Source: Thalassospira lucentensis
GTDB lineage: Bacteria; Pseudomonadota; Alphaproteobacteria; Rhodospirillales; Thalassospiraceae
Direction: 5' to 3'
Assembly (NCBI RefSeq): GCF_011806425.1
Contig: NZ_JAATOV010000002.1
Location: 806,001-870,000, forward strand
Length of the DNA stretch: 64,000 nucleotides
Every line of letters begins with the position of its first letter. The stretch's first letter is position 1. The notes beneath the pieces are model-generated. The model had not been told where the DNA came from. It made no database searches and saw only the letters and a list, made by a program, of their open reading frames with translations. Made by a program: the position numbers and the translations under genes. Below are positions 25,505 to 33,666 of this stretch, piece by piece.

Positions 25505-27370
25505 TTGGCAAATCGGGGAACTGCATTGGCGTTTGATGCAGACAACGCAGTGACATTTAATACAGCCGCCGCCACACCGGTGATGCTTCGCAACTGGCAG
25601 CAGGTCGTCGACAAGGTCGACTTTGCCTTTCAACCCATCGTCAGTCCGCATACAGGCCACGTATTTGGCTATGAGGCCTTATTGCGTCGCTGGGAAAGTG
25701 CCGGATTTACATCCATTCAAGCCCTGTTTGATACCGCATGGGAAACAGGTAACCTGCACAGCGTTGATATGATGCTGCGCGAAAAAGCGATTAAGAAGTT
25801 TGCCCGCCTTCCGGGGGCCAAGCGCCTTAAACTGTTTTACAATTTCGATAATCGCGTCATCAAAACCGAGGACTACCAACCCGGCCAAACCGCCAAACTC
25901 CTGTCCGATGCCGGGCTTGAGCGCGATACGATCTTTCTGGAAATTTCCGAACGGCACGACATCAGCAACGCGCAGTATCTAAAAGATATTCTGGTTCGAT
26001 ATCGCAGTCAGGGATTTAAGATTGCCATTGATGATTACGGCAGCGGCTTTGCCCAGTTGCGCGCGATCTATGAATGCGAGCCCGATATCATCAAAATCGA
26101 TCGGTTCTTTATTGATGGCATTGACCGCGACCGACGCAAGGAACTGTTTGTCACGCAAATCAACGCCTTCGCCCACATGATCGCCGCACAGGTCGTCGCC
26201 GAGGGGGTTGAAACACGCGAAGAATTCCTGTGTTGCCGACGGCTTGGCTGTGACCTTGTTCAGGGGTTCTTTCTGGCCCATCCGTCAACGGAACTGCCCG
26301 AACAAACCGATGCCATCCAAATTGCCGCTGACCTTGCCGCTGACAATCGCCGTCAAACCCAACGTGACGACGACGTTGTGCGATCTTACCTTCTTGATAC
26401 ACCGGCCCTGACCAGTGACATTAACCCGGTGGATATCTTGACCTATTTTCAGCACAACCCGGATATTTCGCTGGTGCCGGTGGTTAATCAGAATGGTGAA
26501 CCGCTCGGCGTTGTGCGCGATTCTGAATTCAAATCGTTTATCTACACCCCGTTCGGGCGTGAATTGCTGCAAAACCCGGCCAACCGCACCAATATCAAAC
26601 GCTTTTTACACCGATGCCCCATCGCCGATATCCGCACCAGCCTTTCTGAACTTCTCGAGACCTTCGTCAATACCAATGCCATTGATGGCGTTATCCTGAC
26701 GGAAAATGGTCAGTATCTGGGGGTTTTGGATCAAAGTGCACTTTTGCATGCGGTGAATGAACGCAATACCTTGAACGCGCGCGATGAAAATCCGCTGACG
26801 CGCCTGCCGGGGAATAGTGCGATTTATCGATATGCGGCGAACGCCTTATCCAATACGCGAAAGCGTCGTTTTGCCGTCTATTTTGATTTCGATAACTTCA
26901 AACCGTTCAATGACCGCTATGGGTTTCGTCAGGGCGACCGGGCAATTTTGTTGTTCAAGGACATCCTTGGCAAGGTGCTGAGCCAAAATGACTGGTTCAT
27001 CGGCCATATCGGCGGCGACGATTTCTTTGCCTATGTGCAGTCGATTGATTTCGAAGAGGCGGTTGCCGCGGTTAAACGTGTGCAGTCGATGTTTGATGAA
27101 CAGATCAAAAGTTTCTATGACGCAGAAACACGCGAAGCTGGATACCTAACCGGTAAGGGCCGAGATGGCATCGAAGCCCGTTTTGATTTGATGAGTGTCA
27201 GTGCCGCCATCGTTCGCATTCCACCAGAACGCTGCGACATAACCCTTGATCATGTGTCGATTGCAGCAGCCAAACTAAAAACCACCGCCAAAAATAGCCC
27301 GACGCGTTTTGCCAGCGCATATTACGAAAGCCCGGATGTGCCCGATAATCCTTCCCAAGCATCAACCTAA
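25505..27370 (+). CDS. EAL - CBS - GGDEF protein (cyclic di-GMP phosphodiesterase)
   Basis: A 621-residue cytoplasmic protein with an N-terminal EAL domain (EAL at 57-59, with LEISER, DDYGSGF, IIKIDRFF and AEGVETREE all kept, so likely an active cyclic di-GMP phosphodiesterase), a central CBS-pair region (about 285-425, e.g. ISLVPVVNQNGEPLGVVRD and GVILTENGQYLGVLD) and a C-terminal GGDEF domain whose motif is altered to GGDDF (503-507). The order EAL-CBS-GGDEF is a known architecture in which the CBS pair may sense nucleotides. The start is a TTG at 25505 with a GAAGAA site; ATG at 25583 is the alternative and would remove 26 poorly conserved residues. Monocistronic. Confidence 0.88.
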   Translation: MANRGTALAFDADNAVTFNTAAATPVMLRNWQQVVDKVDFAFQPIVSPHTGHVFGYEALLRRWESAGFTSIQALFDTAWETGNLHSVDMMLREKAIKKFARLPGAKRLKLFYNFDNRVIKTEDYQPGQTAKLLSDAGLERDTIFLEISERHDISNAQYLKDILVRYRSQGFKIAIDDYGSGFAQLRAIYECEPDIIKIDRFFIDGIDRDRRKELFVTQINAFAHMIAAQVVAEGVETREEFLCCRRLGCDLVQGFFLAHPSTELPEQTDAIQIAADLAADNRRQTQRDDDVVRSYLLDTPALTSDINPVDILTYFQHNPDISLVPVVNQNGEPLGVVRDSEFKSFIYTPFGRELLQNPANRTNIKRFLHRCPIADIRTSLSELLETFVNTNAIDGVILTENGQYLGVLDQSALLHAVNERNTLNARDENPLTRLPGNSAIYRYAANALSNTRKRRFAVYFDFDNFKPFNDRYGFRQGDRAILLFKDILGKVLSQNDWFIGHIGGDDFFAYVQSIDFEEAVAAVKRVQSMFDEQIKSFYDAETREAGYLTGKGRDGIEARFDLMSVSAAIVRIPPERCDITLDHVSIAAAKLKTTAKNSPTRFASAYYESPDVPDNPSQAST

Positions 27371-27509
27371 CGGTAGCGATTGGCGCAGTTACGGACAAAA
27401 ACGCAACCGCTATAAGACACTGAAATCGGCAAAATAAAGCTTTTCTTTATCTACGCTGCGTTTAATATCCCGGCGAAATATCCGTTCCTTAAACGAGTAT
27501 GTCCTGTCG

Positions 27510-27869
27510 ATGGTAAGCGTTTCTTCTTCGTCCGATCTGCAGCAGATGATCCCGGTGCGGCCAGCACGGCCGATTGCACCGCGTCAGCAGCCGCAACAAG
27601 ATCAGAACCAACAGCAAAACGACCAGATTGTTGATAAGAACAATCAAAAAGCTGTCACGTCTGATGAAGAAATCGCGCGCGCTGTCCGCGCCTATGAACA
27701 GGACCGCCAGCAGCAAAAACAGTTTTCCAGTGACCAGCTTAGCAACGCGGTTCTTGAAAACGGTTTTGAAGATGCCACCGCCAACGGTTATTCGCAGACG
27801 GGTTTTGCCAATGCCGGTGAAACGAATATCGCCAGTGCGCGCGGGCAATATATCGATATTTACGCCTAA
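27510..27869 (+). CDS. Small Gln-rich hypothetical protein with RGQ-x-IDI tail
   Basis: A 119-residue hydrophilic protein. Residues 25-70 are rich in Gln, Asn and Asp, followed by a helix-forming segment (EEIARAVRAYEQDR) and an Ala/Gly/Asn-rich region, ending with ARGQYIDIYA. I do not recognise the family. The C-terminal RGQ-x-[IL]-DI pattern is also found at the end of the 73-residue protein at 52172-52393. No signal peptide or membrane segment is seen. The start ATG at 27510 has only a weak ribosome site. Confidence 0.6.
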   Translation: MVSVSSSSDLQQMIPVRPARPIAPRQQPQQDQNQQQNDQIVDKNNQKAVTSDEEIARAVRAYEQDRQQQKQFSSDQLSNAVLENGFEDATANGYSQTGFANAGETNIASARGQYIDIYA

Positions 27870-27917
27870 CTATTTTGTACAGTGCCTAGTGGCCGCAAGA
27901 ATCAGTCAAACAGTCGA

Positions 27918-28568
27918 TTAGTCGATCAAATCAACTGCGCGCTTCCAACCATCCCAATCCCAAATCAAATTCGCCAGCAAGTCATAGCCGACTTTATCGG
28001 GGTGATAACCATCCCCGCGGCGCAAAGCGCGTTGCCAAGTCTCATCGCGCAATGTCGTATCTAAAAGATCAAGATACGGCACATCAAAGCCACGTGCGGT
28101 TTCCAGATAAATCTGATTGAGCCCTTCAAGGCGTTCATTGATTTCTCGGCTGGATTTTCCGCCATCAATTACCGCCTGCGGCCCAATCCAAAGCGTGGTC
28201 GCCAGTTTGGATGCTTCTCCGATGATTTCGGCGGCATTGGCGGCCGATGATGCCGGGGAAACACGCATCGATGTTTCTTCGCCGCGTTCCTCGGCATGGT
28301 TGGCATCATGCACACCAAAACCAAACACCAACACAGACGGAAATTCCGGCACCATGCGAAGCCCGGCCTCAAACTTCCAACGGGCTTTGAGGCCTTCGGT
28401 CGTTTCAGCGCGGATACCGAGGTTATAGACGGTGACATCGCGCTTTGCCTCTGCCAACATCCGGCGTCCCAACCGCATCGGCCAGCCGCCTTTTTCCCCG
28501 TCCCGGACACCATTGACCAAACTGTCGCCAAAACAGCAAATACGATGTCCAATTTTAGCGTCGCTCAT
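27918..28568 (-). CDS. SGNH/GDSL-type hydrolase
   Basis: A 216-residue cytoplasmic hydrolase of the SGNH fold: nucleophile S16 in FGDSLVNG, the second-block Gly (LGIRAET), the third block GVHDAN where the usual Asn is His, and the catalytic D186-x2-H189 in DGYHP. The family includes esterases, lipases and deacetylases; the substrate here is unknown. Its start overlaps the stop of the CCA-adding enzyme gene (ATGA), so it is the last gene of the minus-strand operon beginning at 31541. Confidence 0.87.
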   Translation of the reverse strand: MSDAKIGHRICCFGDSLVNGVRDGEKGGWPMRLGRRMLAEAKRDVTVYNLGIRAETTEGLKARWKFEAGLRMVPEFPSVLVFGFGVHDANHAEERGEETSMRVSPASSAANAAEIIGEASKLATTLWIGPQAVIDGGKSSREINERLEGLNQIYLETARGFDVPYLDLLDTTLRDETWQRALRRGDGYHPDKVGYDLLANLIWDWDGWKRAVDLID

Positions 28569-29944
28569 TGTGTCTCCCGTTCGCTGGCCACCAATGGATG
28601 GCTGGCAAGATAGTTCATCAATTCATCCCGATCCGGTTCACAGCCGCGATCCAGCCAATATTCTTCGGCCTGCTTTAGCAAGATGCCCATTTTCGGTCCC
28701 GCAGGTACAAGCTTTGCCGCCAGAATATCGCGCCCTTGGATTGGCAAAGATACCGGTTGCCAATTGGCCGCCATGGTCACAAGGTTTTGCCACGCCTTGT
28801 TTTCATCTTGCGAACAGCGCGGCGGGACAGCGGCGCGCATGCTCCATGCCAAAAGGGTCGCGTCGCGAAAACGGTCCGCCCCCATTCGGTACAAATCACG
28901 CCGGACGGTATCAGGGTTAAGATTGGCCTCAATCAAGGGGGCATGGGAAATCATCGCGCTAAAACGATCAACTTCGGCATTCGATAGCCGCAAAGACCGT
29001 GCGAATTCTTCGGCGATGTTAGCGCTAACATCGCTGTCATCAAGATCATCAGGCGATTTAAAAAGAGCGGCTAATCGGCGCAAAGGATCGGGACGAATGG
29101 CGGGATCGGCCAAGGCGGTACTATCAAGCCATTGCATGATTCGAAGATTTGCAACGTGGCTGAGTTGCGGCAAGATTGCGGGTAAAATTCCAAACCCGAT
29201 CATATCGCCAACCGTGCCGGCCGGGCTTTTGGCGCGCAATAATTTCAGAACTTCATCGCGAATGCGTTCAGGCGAAATATCCAGCAGCCCCGAAACACCC
29301 TTGCGACAAGCTTCCGCGCCGACCGGATCAATTGGTGGGCGACCAAACCATGCCTGAAAACGGAAAAACCGCAAAATGCGCAAGTAATCTTCGGCCATGC
29401 GGTGTTCAGCAACACCAATAAACCGCACACGCCCATCGCCCAAATCCGTTTGGCCATCAAACGGGTCATACAGCGTCCCGTCCAGATCACAATAGATCGC
29501 GTTAAACGTAAAATCGCGACGCTTGGCATCTTCAAGCCAGTTGTCGGTAAAGGCGACTTCGGCATGGCGGCCATCGGTTAAAACATCCATCCGCAGGGTG
29601 GTAATTTCATATGCCCCCCCATCGGTAATTGCCGTGACAGTGCCATGCTTGATCCCGGTTGGCACCACGCGGATGCCGACCTTTTCAAGGGCGGCTGTGG
29701 TTTCTTCGGGGCTTAGGTCGCAGGCCATATCAACATCATGCAAATCACGACGCAGCAACGCATCGCGTACGACACCGCCGACAAAACGTGCCCGCCCGCC
29801 ATGTTGTTCGATGGCATCAAATACGCGTGCCGTATCTGGCGCGACCATGACGCCATAGGGCCGTAATCTGCCGGTTGCTTCCAATACTGTCATCGCAAGG
29901 TCTTGATGCTTAATGTCCATGGGATGTGCGGGGCCTGCACGCAT
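28565..29944 (-). CDS. cca: CCA tRNA nucleotidyltransferase (poly(A) polymerase family)
   Basis: This enzyme adds or repairs the 3' CCA end of tRNAs. The class II nucleotidyltransferase head is clear: FVGGVVRDALLRRDLHDVDMA, with the metal-binding DVD, the EDAKRRDFTFNA segment with RRDF, and EDYLRILRFFRF in the neck. The C-terminal part is the variable body and tail. The longest frame gives 459 residues; ATGs at 29920 and 29893 are also possible and no ribosome site decides. It sits between the DUF6111-like gene and the SGNH hydrolase, and overlaps the latter by four bases. Confidence 0.93.
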   Translation of the reverse strand: MRAGPAHPMDIKHQDLAMTVLEATGRLRPYGVMVAPDTARVFDAIEQHGGRARFVGGVVRDALLRRDLHDVDMACDLSPEETTAALEKVGIRVVPTGIKHGTVTAITDGGAYEITTLRMDVLTDGRHAEVAFTDNWLEDAKRRDFTFNAIYCDLDGTLYDPFDGQTDLGDGRVRFIGVAEHRMAEDYLRILRFFRFQAWFGRPPIDPVGAEACRKGVSGLLDISPERIRDEVLKLLRAKSPAGTVGDMIGFGILPAILPQLSHVANLRIMQWLDSTALADPAIRPDPLRRLAALFKSPDDLDDSDVSANIAEEFARSLRLSNAEVDRFSAMISHAPLIEANLNPDTVRRDLYRMGADRFRDATLLAWSMRAAVPPRCSQDENKAWQNLVTMAANWQPVSLPIQGRDILAAKLVPAGPKMGILLKQAEEYWLDRGCEPDRDELMNYLASHPLVASERETQ

Positions 29945-30004
29945 TTAAATGATGCATTTCAATACCGCGAAACGCAGCCTCCGACCAGAACATGATGGGT
30001 TTGC

Positions 30005-30295
30005 TTATTTCTTGGGTTCGAAATAGCCCGGTTCAACAACCCCGCCGTCACCCAATGAAGGCGCGTGATAAACCGAATCAGGTGACGCACCTGTACCGAG
30101 GGCAGTGTAAATCAGGATGGCCGCGGTTAACGCAACCCCTGCCCCAAACAGTAACAACCATGGGCCCTTGCTCCAGGGTGGGACGATGTCGTGACCTTCG
30201 CGGATGGCCTTGGCACGCGCGAATTTCAGCCAAATGCCATAGATGACAAACGGCAATATCAGGGGCAGGCCAATCTGGATGATTTGTCTTAGCAT
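30005..30295 (-). CDS. Small two-helix membrane protein (DUF6111-like)
   Basis: A 96-residue membrane protein with two hydrophobic helices (about 6-24 and 46-65), a basic cytoplasmic loop (KFARAKAIREGHD) followed by PPWSKGPW, and a Pro/Gly-rich tail ending VVEPGYFEPKK. It resembles the DUF6111 family placed between NUDIX and CCA genes in alphaproteobacteria; this assignment is from memory. Function unknown. Gaps to its neighbours are 23 and about 60 bases, so it is part of the operon. Confidence 0.8.
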   Translation of the reverse strand: MLRQIIQIGLPLILPFVIYGIWLKFARAKAIREGHDIVPPWSKGPWLLLFGAGVALTAAILIYTALGTGASPDSVYHAPSLGDGGVVEPGYFEPKK

Positions 30296-30318
30296 TACGC
30301 TTTATCCCTGAACGTCAT

Positions 30319-30963
30319 TTATGTTTGCATCTCGGTTTTTGACGCGCGCAGAACTTCGCTGAAATTCACCAGCATTCCGGCTGTCGCCCCCCAGATGTAA
30401 TATTCCCGGTACGGGATCGCAAAATAGCGCCGCCGTGCACCTTCAAAGGTCACGGTTTGCAGTTTCTGGTTACTCGGGTTGAGGATGAATTCCAACGGAA
30501 CTTCAAACACTTCAGCCACTTCATGATCATCTGGTACCAGATCAAAAGGCGGTGTAACAAGCCCGATCACCGGCGTCACCTGATAGCCGGTGACGGTATA
30601 GTAGTCATCAATACGGCCAATCAGTTCAACGTGATGACGCGCAAGACCAATTTCTTCTTCAGTTTCGCGCAAGGCGGTTTCTTCGATGGTGGCATCAAAC
30701 TGTTCTTGTCGCCCACCCGGAAAGCTGATTTGCCCCGCATGATCACTTAGATGATCTGTGCGACGGGTTAAAATCACATGCAGTCCATCATCGCGTTTCA
30801 CAAGCGGCACTAAAACCGCTGCTGGTCGCGCGATCAATTCGCCCTCGGCAAAGGCGCGCGCACGTGATTTTGATCCGGGATAATCAACGGCATGGTCCCC
30901 AATGCGCTGAACGATGTCGTGGCGTGGAGCCCGGAGTGCCGCGATGATTTCGTCTGGCGTCAT
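30319..30963 (-). CDS. NUDIX hydrolase, CoA pyrophosphatase type
   Basis: A 214-residue NUDIX enzyme of the NudL/YeaB branch. It carries the subfamily motif LTRRTDHLSDHAGQISFPGG followed by a Nudix box ending RETEEEIGL, in which the first glutamate of the general box is replaced, as usual in this branch. These enzymes split coenzyme A or its derivatives into phosphopantetheine and 3',5'-ADP in a metal-dependent way. Its start overlaps the stop of the DUF1285 gene (TAATG). Confidence 0.9.
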   Translation of the reverse strand: MTPDEIIAALRAPRHDIVQRIGDHAVDYPGSKSRARAFAEGELIARPAAVLVPLVKRDDGLHVILTRRTDHLSDHAGQISFPGGRQEQFDATIEETALRETEEEIGLARHHVELIGRIDDYYTVTGYQVTPVIGLVTPPFDLVPDDHEVAEVFEVPLEFILNPSNQKLQTVTFEGARRRYFAIPYREYYIWGATAGMLVNFSEVLRASKTEMQT

Positions 30964-31541
30964 TAAACCGCCTCCATGCGGCCAATTTCAAAAAACTGTC
31001 CGTGACTATACACACCGACCGTCATCATACCGGTGTCAGGTTCAACGATTTCTTCGGCCAATTCAACAAGCTGATAAAATACTGCCCGGTTCAGGCGTGC
31101 TTCAAGTCCCCGTTCCAGCATGACATATGGCGACGGTTCGTCTGTTTCTGGATCATGTTCCACCCGAAGCGGGTGGTCCGCATCCAATTCGACCCACTGA
31201 TCGATATTGGTACGGAATCGGATCACCTGATCGCGGCCAGTGCCGGAATTTTGCATTTCAACGGCAATAAAGGCGACGTCTTCGACTTCAATCCGGGCCA
31301 TTTCGGCTGGCGTAACCAGCCAATGTCCGCCTTCTTCATCGCGTTGTAATACAGAAGAAAAAAGTTTCACTAGCTCTATCCGGCCAATCGGGCCACCTTG
31401 ATAGAACCAAGTGCCGTCCCGACCTATAGACATAGGAATATCGCCGCAAATCTGCGGGTGGCGCCCAGTGCCGGTTTTCTGACCGCGTAGGCGTGTCCAA
31501 AGCTTTTCGGCGAGATCTGTGGTTTTTTCGTTATTGCTCAT
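30963..31541 (-). CDS. DUF1285 domain-containing protein
   Basis: A 192-residue cytoplasmic protein with the DUF1285 core: CGDIPMSIGRDGTWFYQGGPIGR, then LVKLFSSVLQRDEEGGHWLVTP and the C-terminal SHGQFFEIG. The family has solved structures but no assigned reaction. First gene of a five-gene minus-strand operon (DUF1285, NUDIX, DUF6111-like, cca, SGNH). I used the ATG at 31541, which gives the usual length; an ATG at 31577 would add 12 residues. It is divergent from the moxR gene, with about 115 bases between. Confidence 0.85.
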   Translation of the reverse strand: MSNNEKTTDLAEKLWTRLRGQKTGTGRHPQICGDIPMSIGRDGTWFYQGGPIGRIELVKLFSSVLQRDEEGGHWLVTPAEMARIEVEDVAFIAVEMQNSGTGRDQVIRFRTNIDQWVELDADHPLRVEHDPETDEPSPYVMLERGLEARLNRAVFYQLVELAEEIVEPDTGMMTVGVYSHGQFFEIGRMEAV

Positions 31542-31656
31542 GCTGTACAGTTGAATCCGGAACCGGATGTTTCCCATCGTCGTTATGTGAATTCATTTGC
31601 GTTCCTTGATCTGGTCAGCGATTGCACTGCAACAGAGGAAGCAAGGTTTTCCCGTC

Positions 31657-32694
31657 ATGACAAACGCGCCACGTTTCCCCGAAGAAGTCGGGTTATCCCA
31701 AGATAGCAGCCTTGCACGCGACGCCGCGCGTCTGGATGAATGTGTCGCACGACTGGCCGAAGCCCGCAAAATGGTCTCATCCATTATATTTGGGCAGAAT
31801 GACGCCGTAGAGCAAACACTTATCGGAATTTTATCTGGCGGCCATGTTTTGATGGTCGGCGCACCCGGTCTTGGTAAATCATTACTGGCCCATACCTTGG
31901 GCAAGGTTCTTGGCCTTTTGGACAAGCGCATTCAGTTCACCCCAGACCTGATGCCCGCCGATATCCTGGGCTCCGAAGTTCTTGAAGAAGGGACCGACGG
32001 CAAGCGCGCCTTTCGCTTTATCAAGGGGCCGGTGTTTTGCCAGCTTCTTTTGGCCGATGAAATCAACCGTGCCAGCCCCCGCACCCAATCTGCACTTTTG
32101 CAGGCAATGCAAGAACACGAAGTATCGGTTGCCGGATACAGCCACAAACTTCCCGAACCGTTCCATGTTTTGGCAACCCAAAACCCGCTAGAGCAGGAAG
32201 GGACCTATCCCCTTCCCGAAGCACAGCTTGACCGGTTCTTGCTTGAAGTGCGGCTGGCCTATCCCAGTGCGGACGAAGAACGCAAAATTGTGACCGAAAC
32301 CACCGGGCGATATCCCGCCCGGCCACGACAAGTTCTTCAGGCCGATGATCTGGCCGAGGCCCAGGATTTCGTGCGCCGCCTGCCAATGCCGGACCGGGTC
32401 CTTGATGTCATCATTTCGCTGTGCCGGGAATGCCGCCCGGAAAGCACATCAATGGCCGATATTCGCGATAATGTTGCATGGGGGCCGGGCACACGTGCGG
32501 CACAGGCGCTGTCGCTGGCCTGTCGGGCTCGTGCGATGCTGCATGGTCGGTTTGCACCGTCAATCGAAGACGTCGCCGAGTTGGCCGTGCCCATCTTACG
32601 CCACCGTTTTGGCCTGACATATGGCGCACGTGCAGAAGGATATACCGCAAGAAGCCTGATCACCAACGCGCTTGCCCACCTTCAGGAGGGCTAA
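31657..32694 (+). CDS. MoxR-family AAA+ ATPase
   Basis: A 345-residue MoxR ATPase: Walker A GAPGLGKS at 68-75, Walker B LLLADEINRAS at 131-140, sensor-1 VLATQNPLEQEGTYPLPEAQ and the C-terminal lid domain. MoxR proteins act as chaperone-like motors for partners containing VWA or DUF58 domains, often in envelope stress or metal insertion. I chose the ATG at 31657; the frame is open 20 codons further upstream. First gene of a tight four-gene operon; the next gene starts three bases after its stop. Confidence 0.93.
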   Translation: MTNAPRFPEEVGLSQDSSLARDAARLDECVARLAEARKMVSSIIFGQNDAVEQTLIGILSGGHVLMVGAPGLGKSLLAHTLGKVLGLLDKRIQFTPDLMPADILGSEVLEEGTDGKRAFRFIKGPVFCQLLLADEINRASPRTQSALLQAMQEHEVSVAGYSHKLPEPFHVLATQNPLEQEGTYPLPEAQLDRFLLEVRLAYPSADEERKIVTETTGRYPARPRQVLQADDLAEAQDFVRRLPMPDRVLDVIISLCRECRPESTSMADIRDNVAWGPGTRAAQALSLACRARAMLHGRFAPSIEDVAELAVPILRHRFGLTYGARAEGYTARSLITNALAHLQEG

Positions 32695-32697
32695 GAA

Positions 32698-33666
32698 GTG
32701 GCGCTTGATGCTGTGCAGGATCATGTTGCGGCGGCCCGAGCATTGGCGGCACGACTGCCGCAATTGATTGATGAATCTCGCCGGACCGCGATTAGTCTGC
32801 GCGGGGGATTGCATGGCAACCGCAAGGTCGGCCCCGGCAGTGATTTTTGGCAGTTTCGCCCCTATATCCCCGGCGATCCAACCAATCAGATTGATTGGCG
32901 ACGTTCCGCACGCGGCGATCATACATTCATCCGCCAAACCGAATGGCAGGCCAGCCATAATTACTGGATATGGCCGGTTTTATCGCCGTCGATGTATTGG
33001 TCATCAAGCCGGTCTATTCCCAGCAAAGCCGAACGCACCCTAATCCTATCCATTGCGCTGGCCGACCTTTTGATTCGCAATGGCGAAACCGTTGGTACAT
33101 TTGACGGGGAACGCACCCGGATTACATCGGTCGAGCATTTGGAAAAGCTGGCACATGCCATGTTAGCCACCCCGCACAGCATTGCCACGTCGGGGATGAA
33201 CATGCATCCCGGGCGCAAACATTCTGTTTTGGTGTTGGGTGACTTTTTGGAATTTGCCGATCACGGCGATCAAACCCGACATGCGCTTCGCAGTTTGGGG
33301 CAATCGCAAAATGACGGGGCGTTGGTCCATATTCTTGATCCGGCAGAAATTTCGCCACCGTTTCAGGGGCGCGTGAATTTCATCGATTCACAAGACAACC
33401 TGATTTTTAAAAGCGAGAAGTTCGAAGACCTTGCTGACGGCTTTAAGCAACGTGCCCAAAAATGGCGCGCGGATGTACGCGATGCTGCACGCCAAAACGA
33501 TTGGCTATGTGATCAGCATGTTACGTCCCAAAGTGCGAGCCCGACGCTTCTGGCCCTTTATCAACATCTTAGCGAACGCCAGAACCAAGGCGGATCAAAC
33601 GGACGCGGTCGTCCAAGCCTGACCCAAGCACGGACAGGCAGCCACGATATGCAGGAGACGTCATGA
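32698..33666 (+). CDS. DUF58 domain-containing protein
   Basis: A 322-residue protein with the DUF58 signature in the first third: GLHGNRKVGPGSDFWQFRPY, then GDPTNQIDWRRSAR, and a Rossmann/VWA-like remainder. It starts with GTG at 32698 behind a strong AGGAGGG site. DUF58 proteins are the usual partner of MoxR ATPases. It lacks N-terminal membrane helices, so it probably binds the membrane components encoded next in the operon. The last four bases overlap the next gene (ATGA). Confidence 0.9.
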   Translation: MALDAVQDHVAAARALAARLPQLIDESRRTAISLRGGLHGNRKVGPGSDFWQFRPYIPGDPTNQIDWRRSARGDHTFIRQTEWQASHNYWIWPVLSPSMYWSSSRSIPSKAERTLILSIALADLLIRNGETVGTFDGERTRITSVEHLEKLAHAMLATPHSIATSGMNMHPGRKHSVLVLGDFLEFADHGDQTRHALRSLGQSQNDGALVHILDPAEISPPFQGRVNFIDSQDNLIFKSEKFEDLADGFKQRAQKWRADVRDAARQNDWLCDQHVTSQSASPTLLALYQHLSERQNQGGSNGRGRPSLTQARTGSHDMQETS

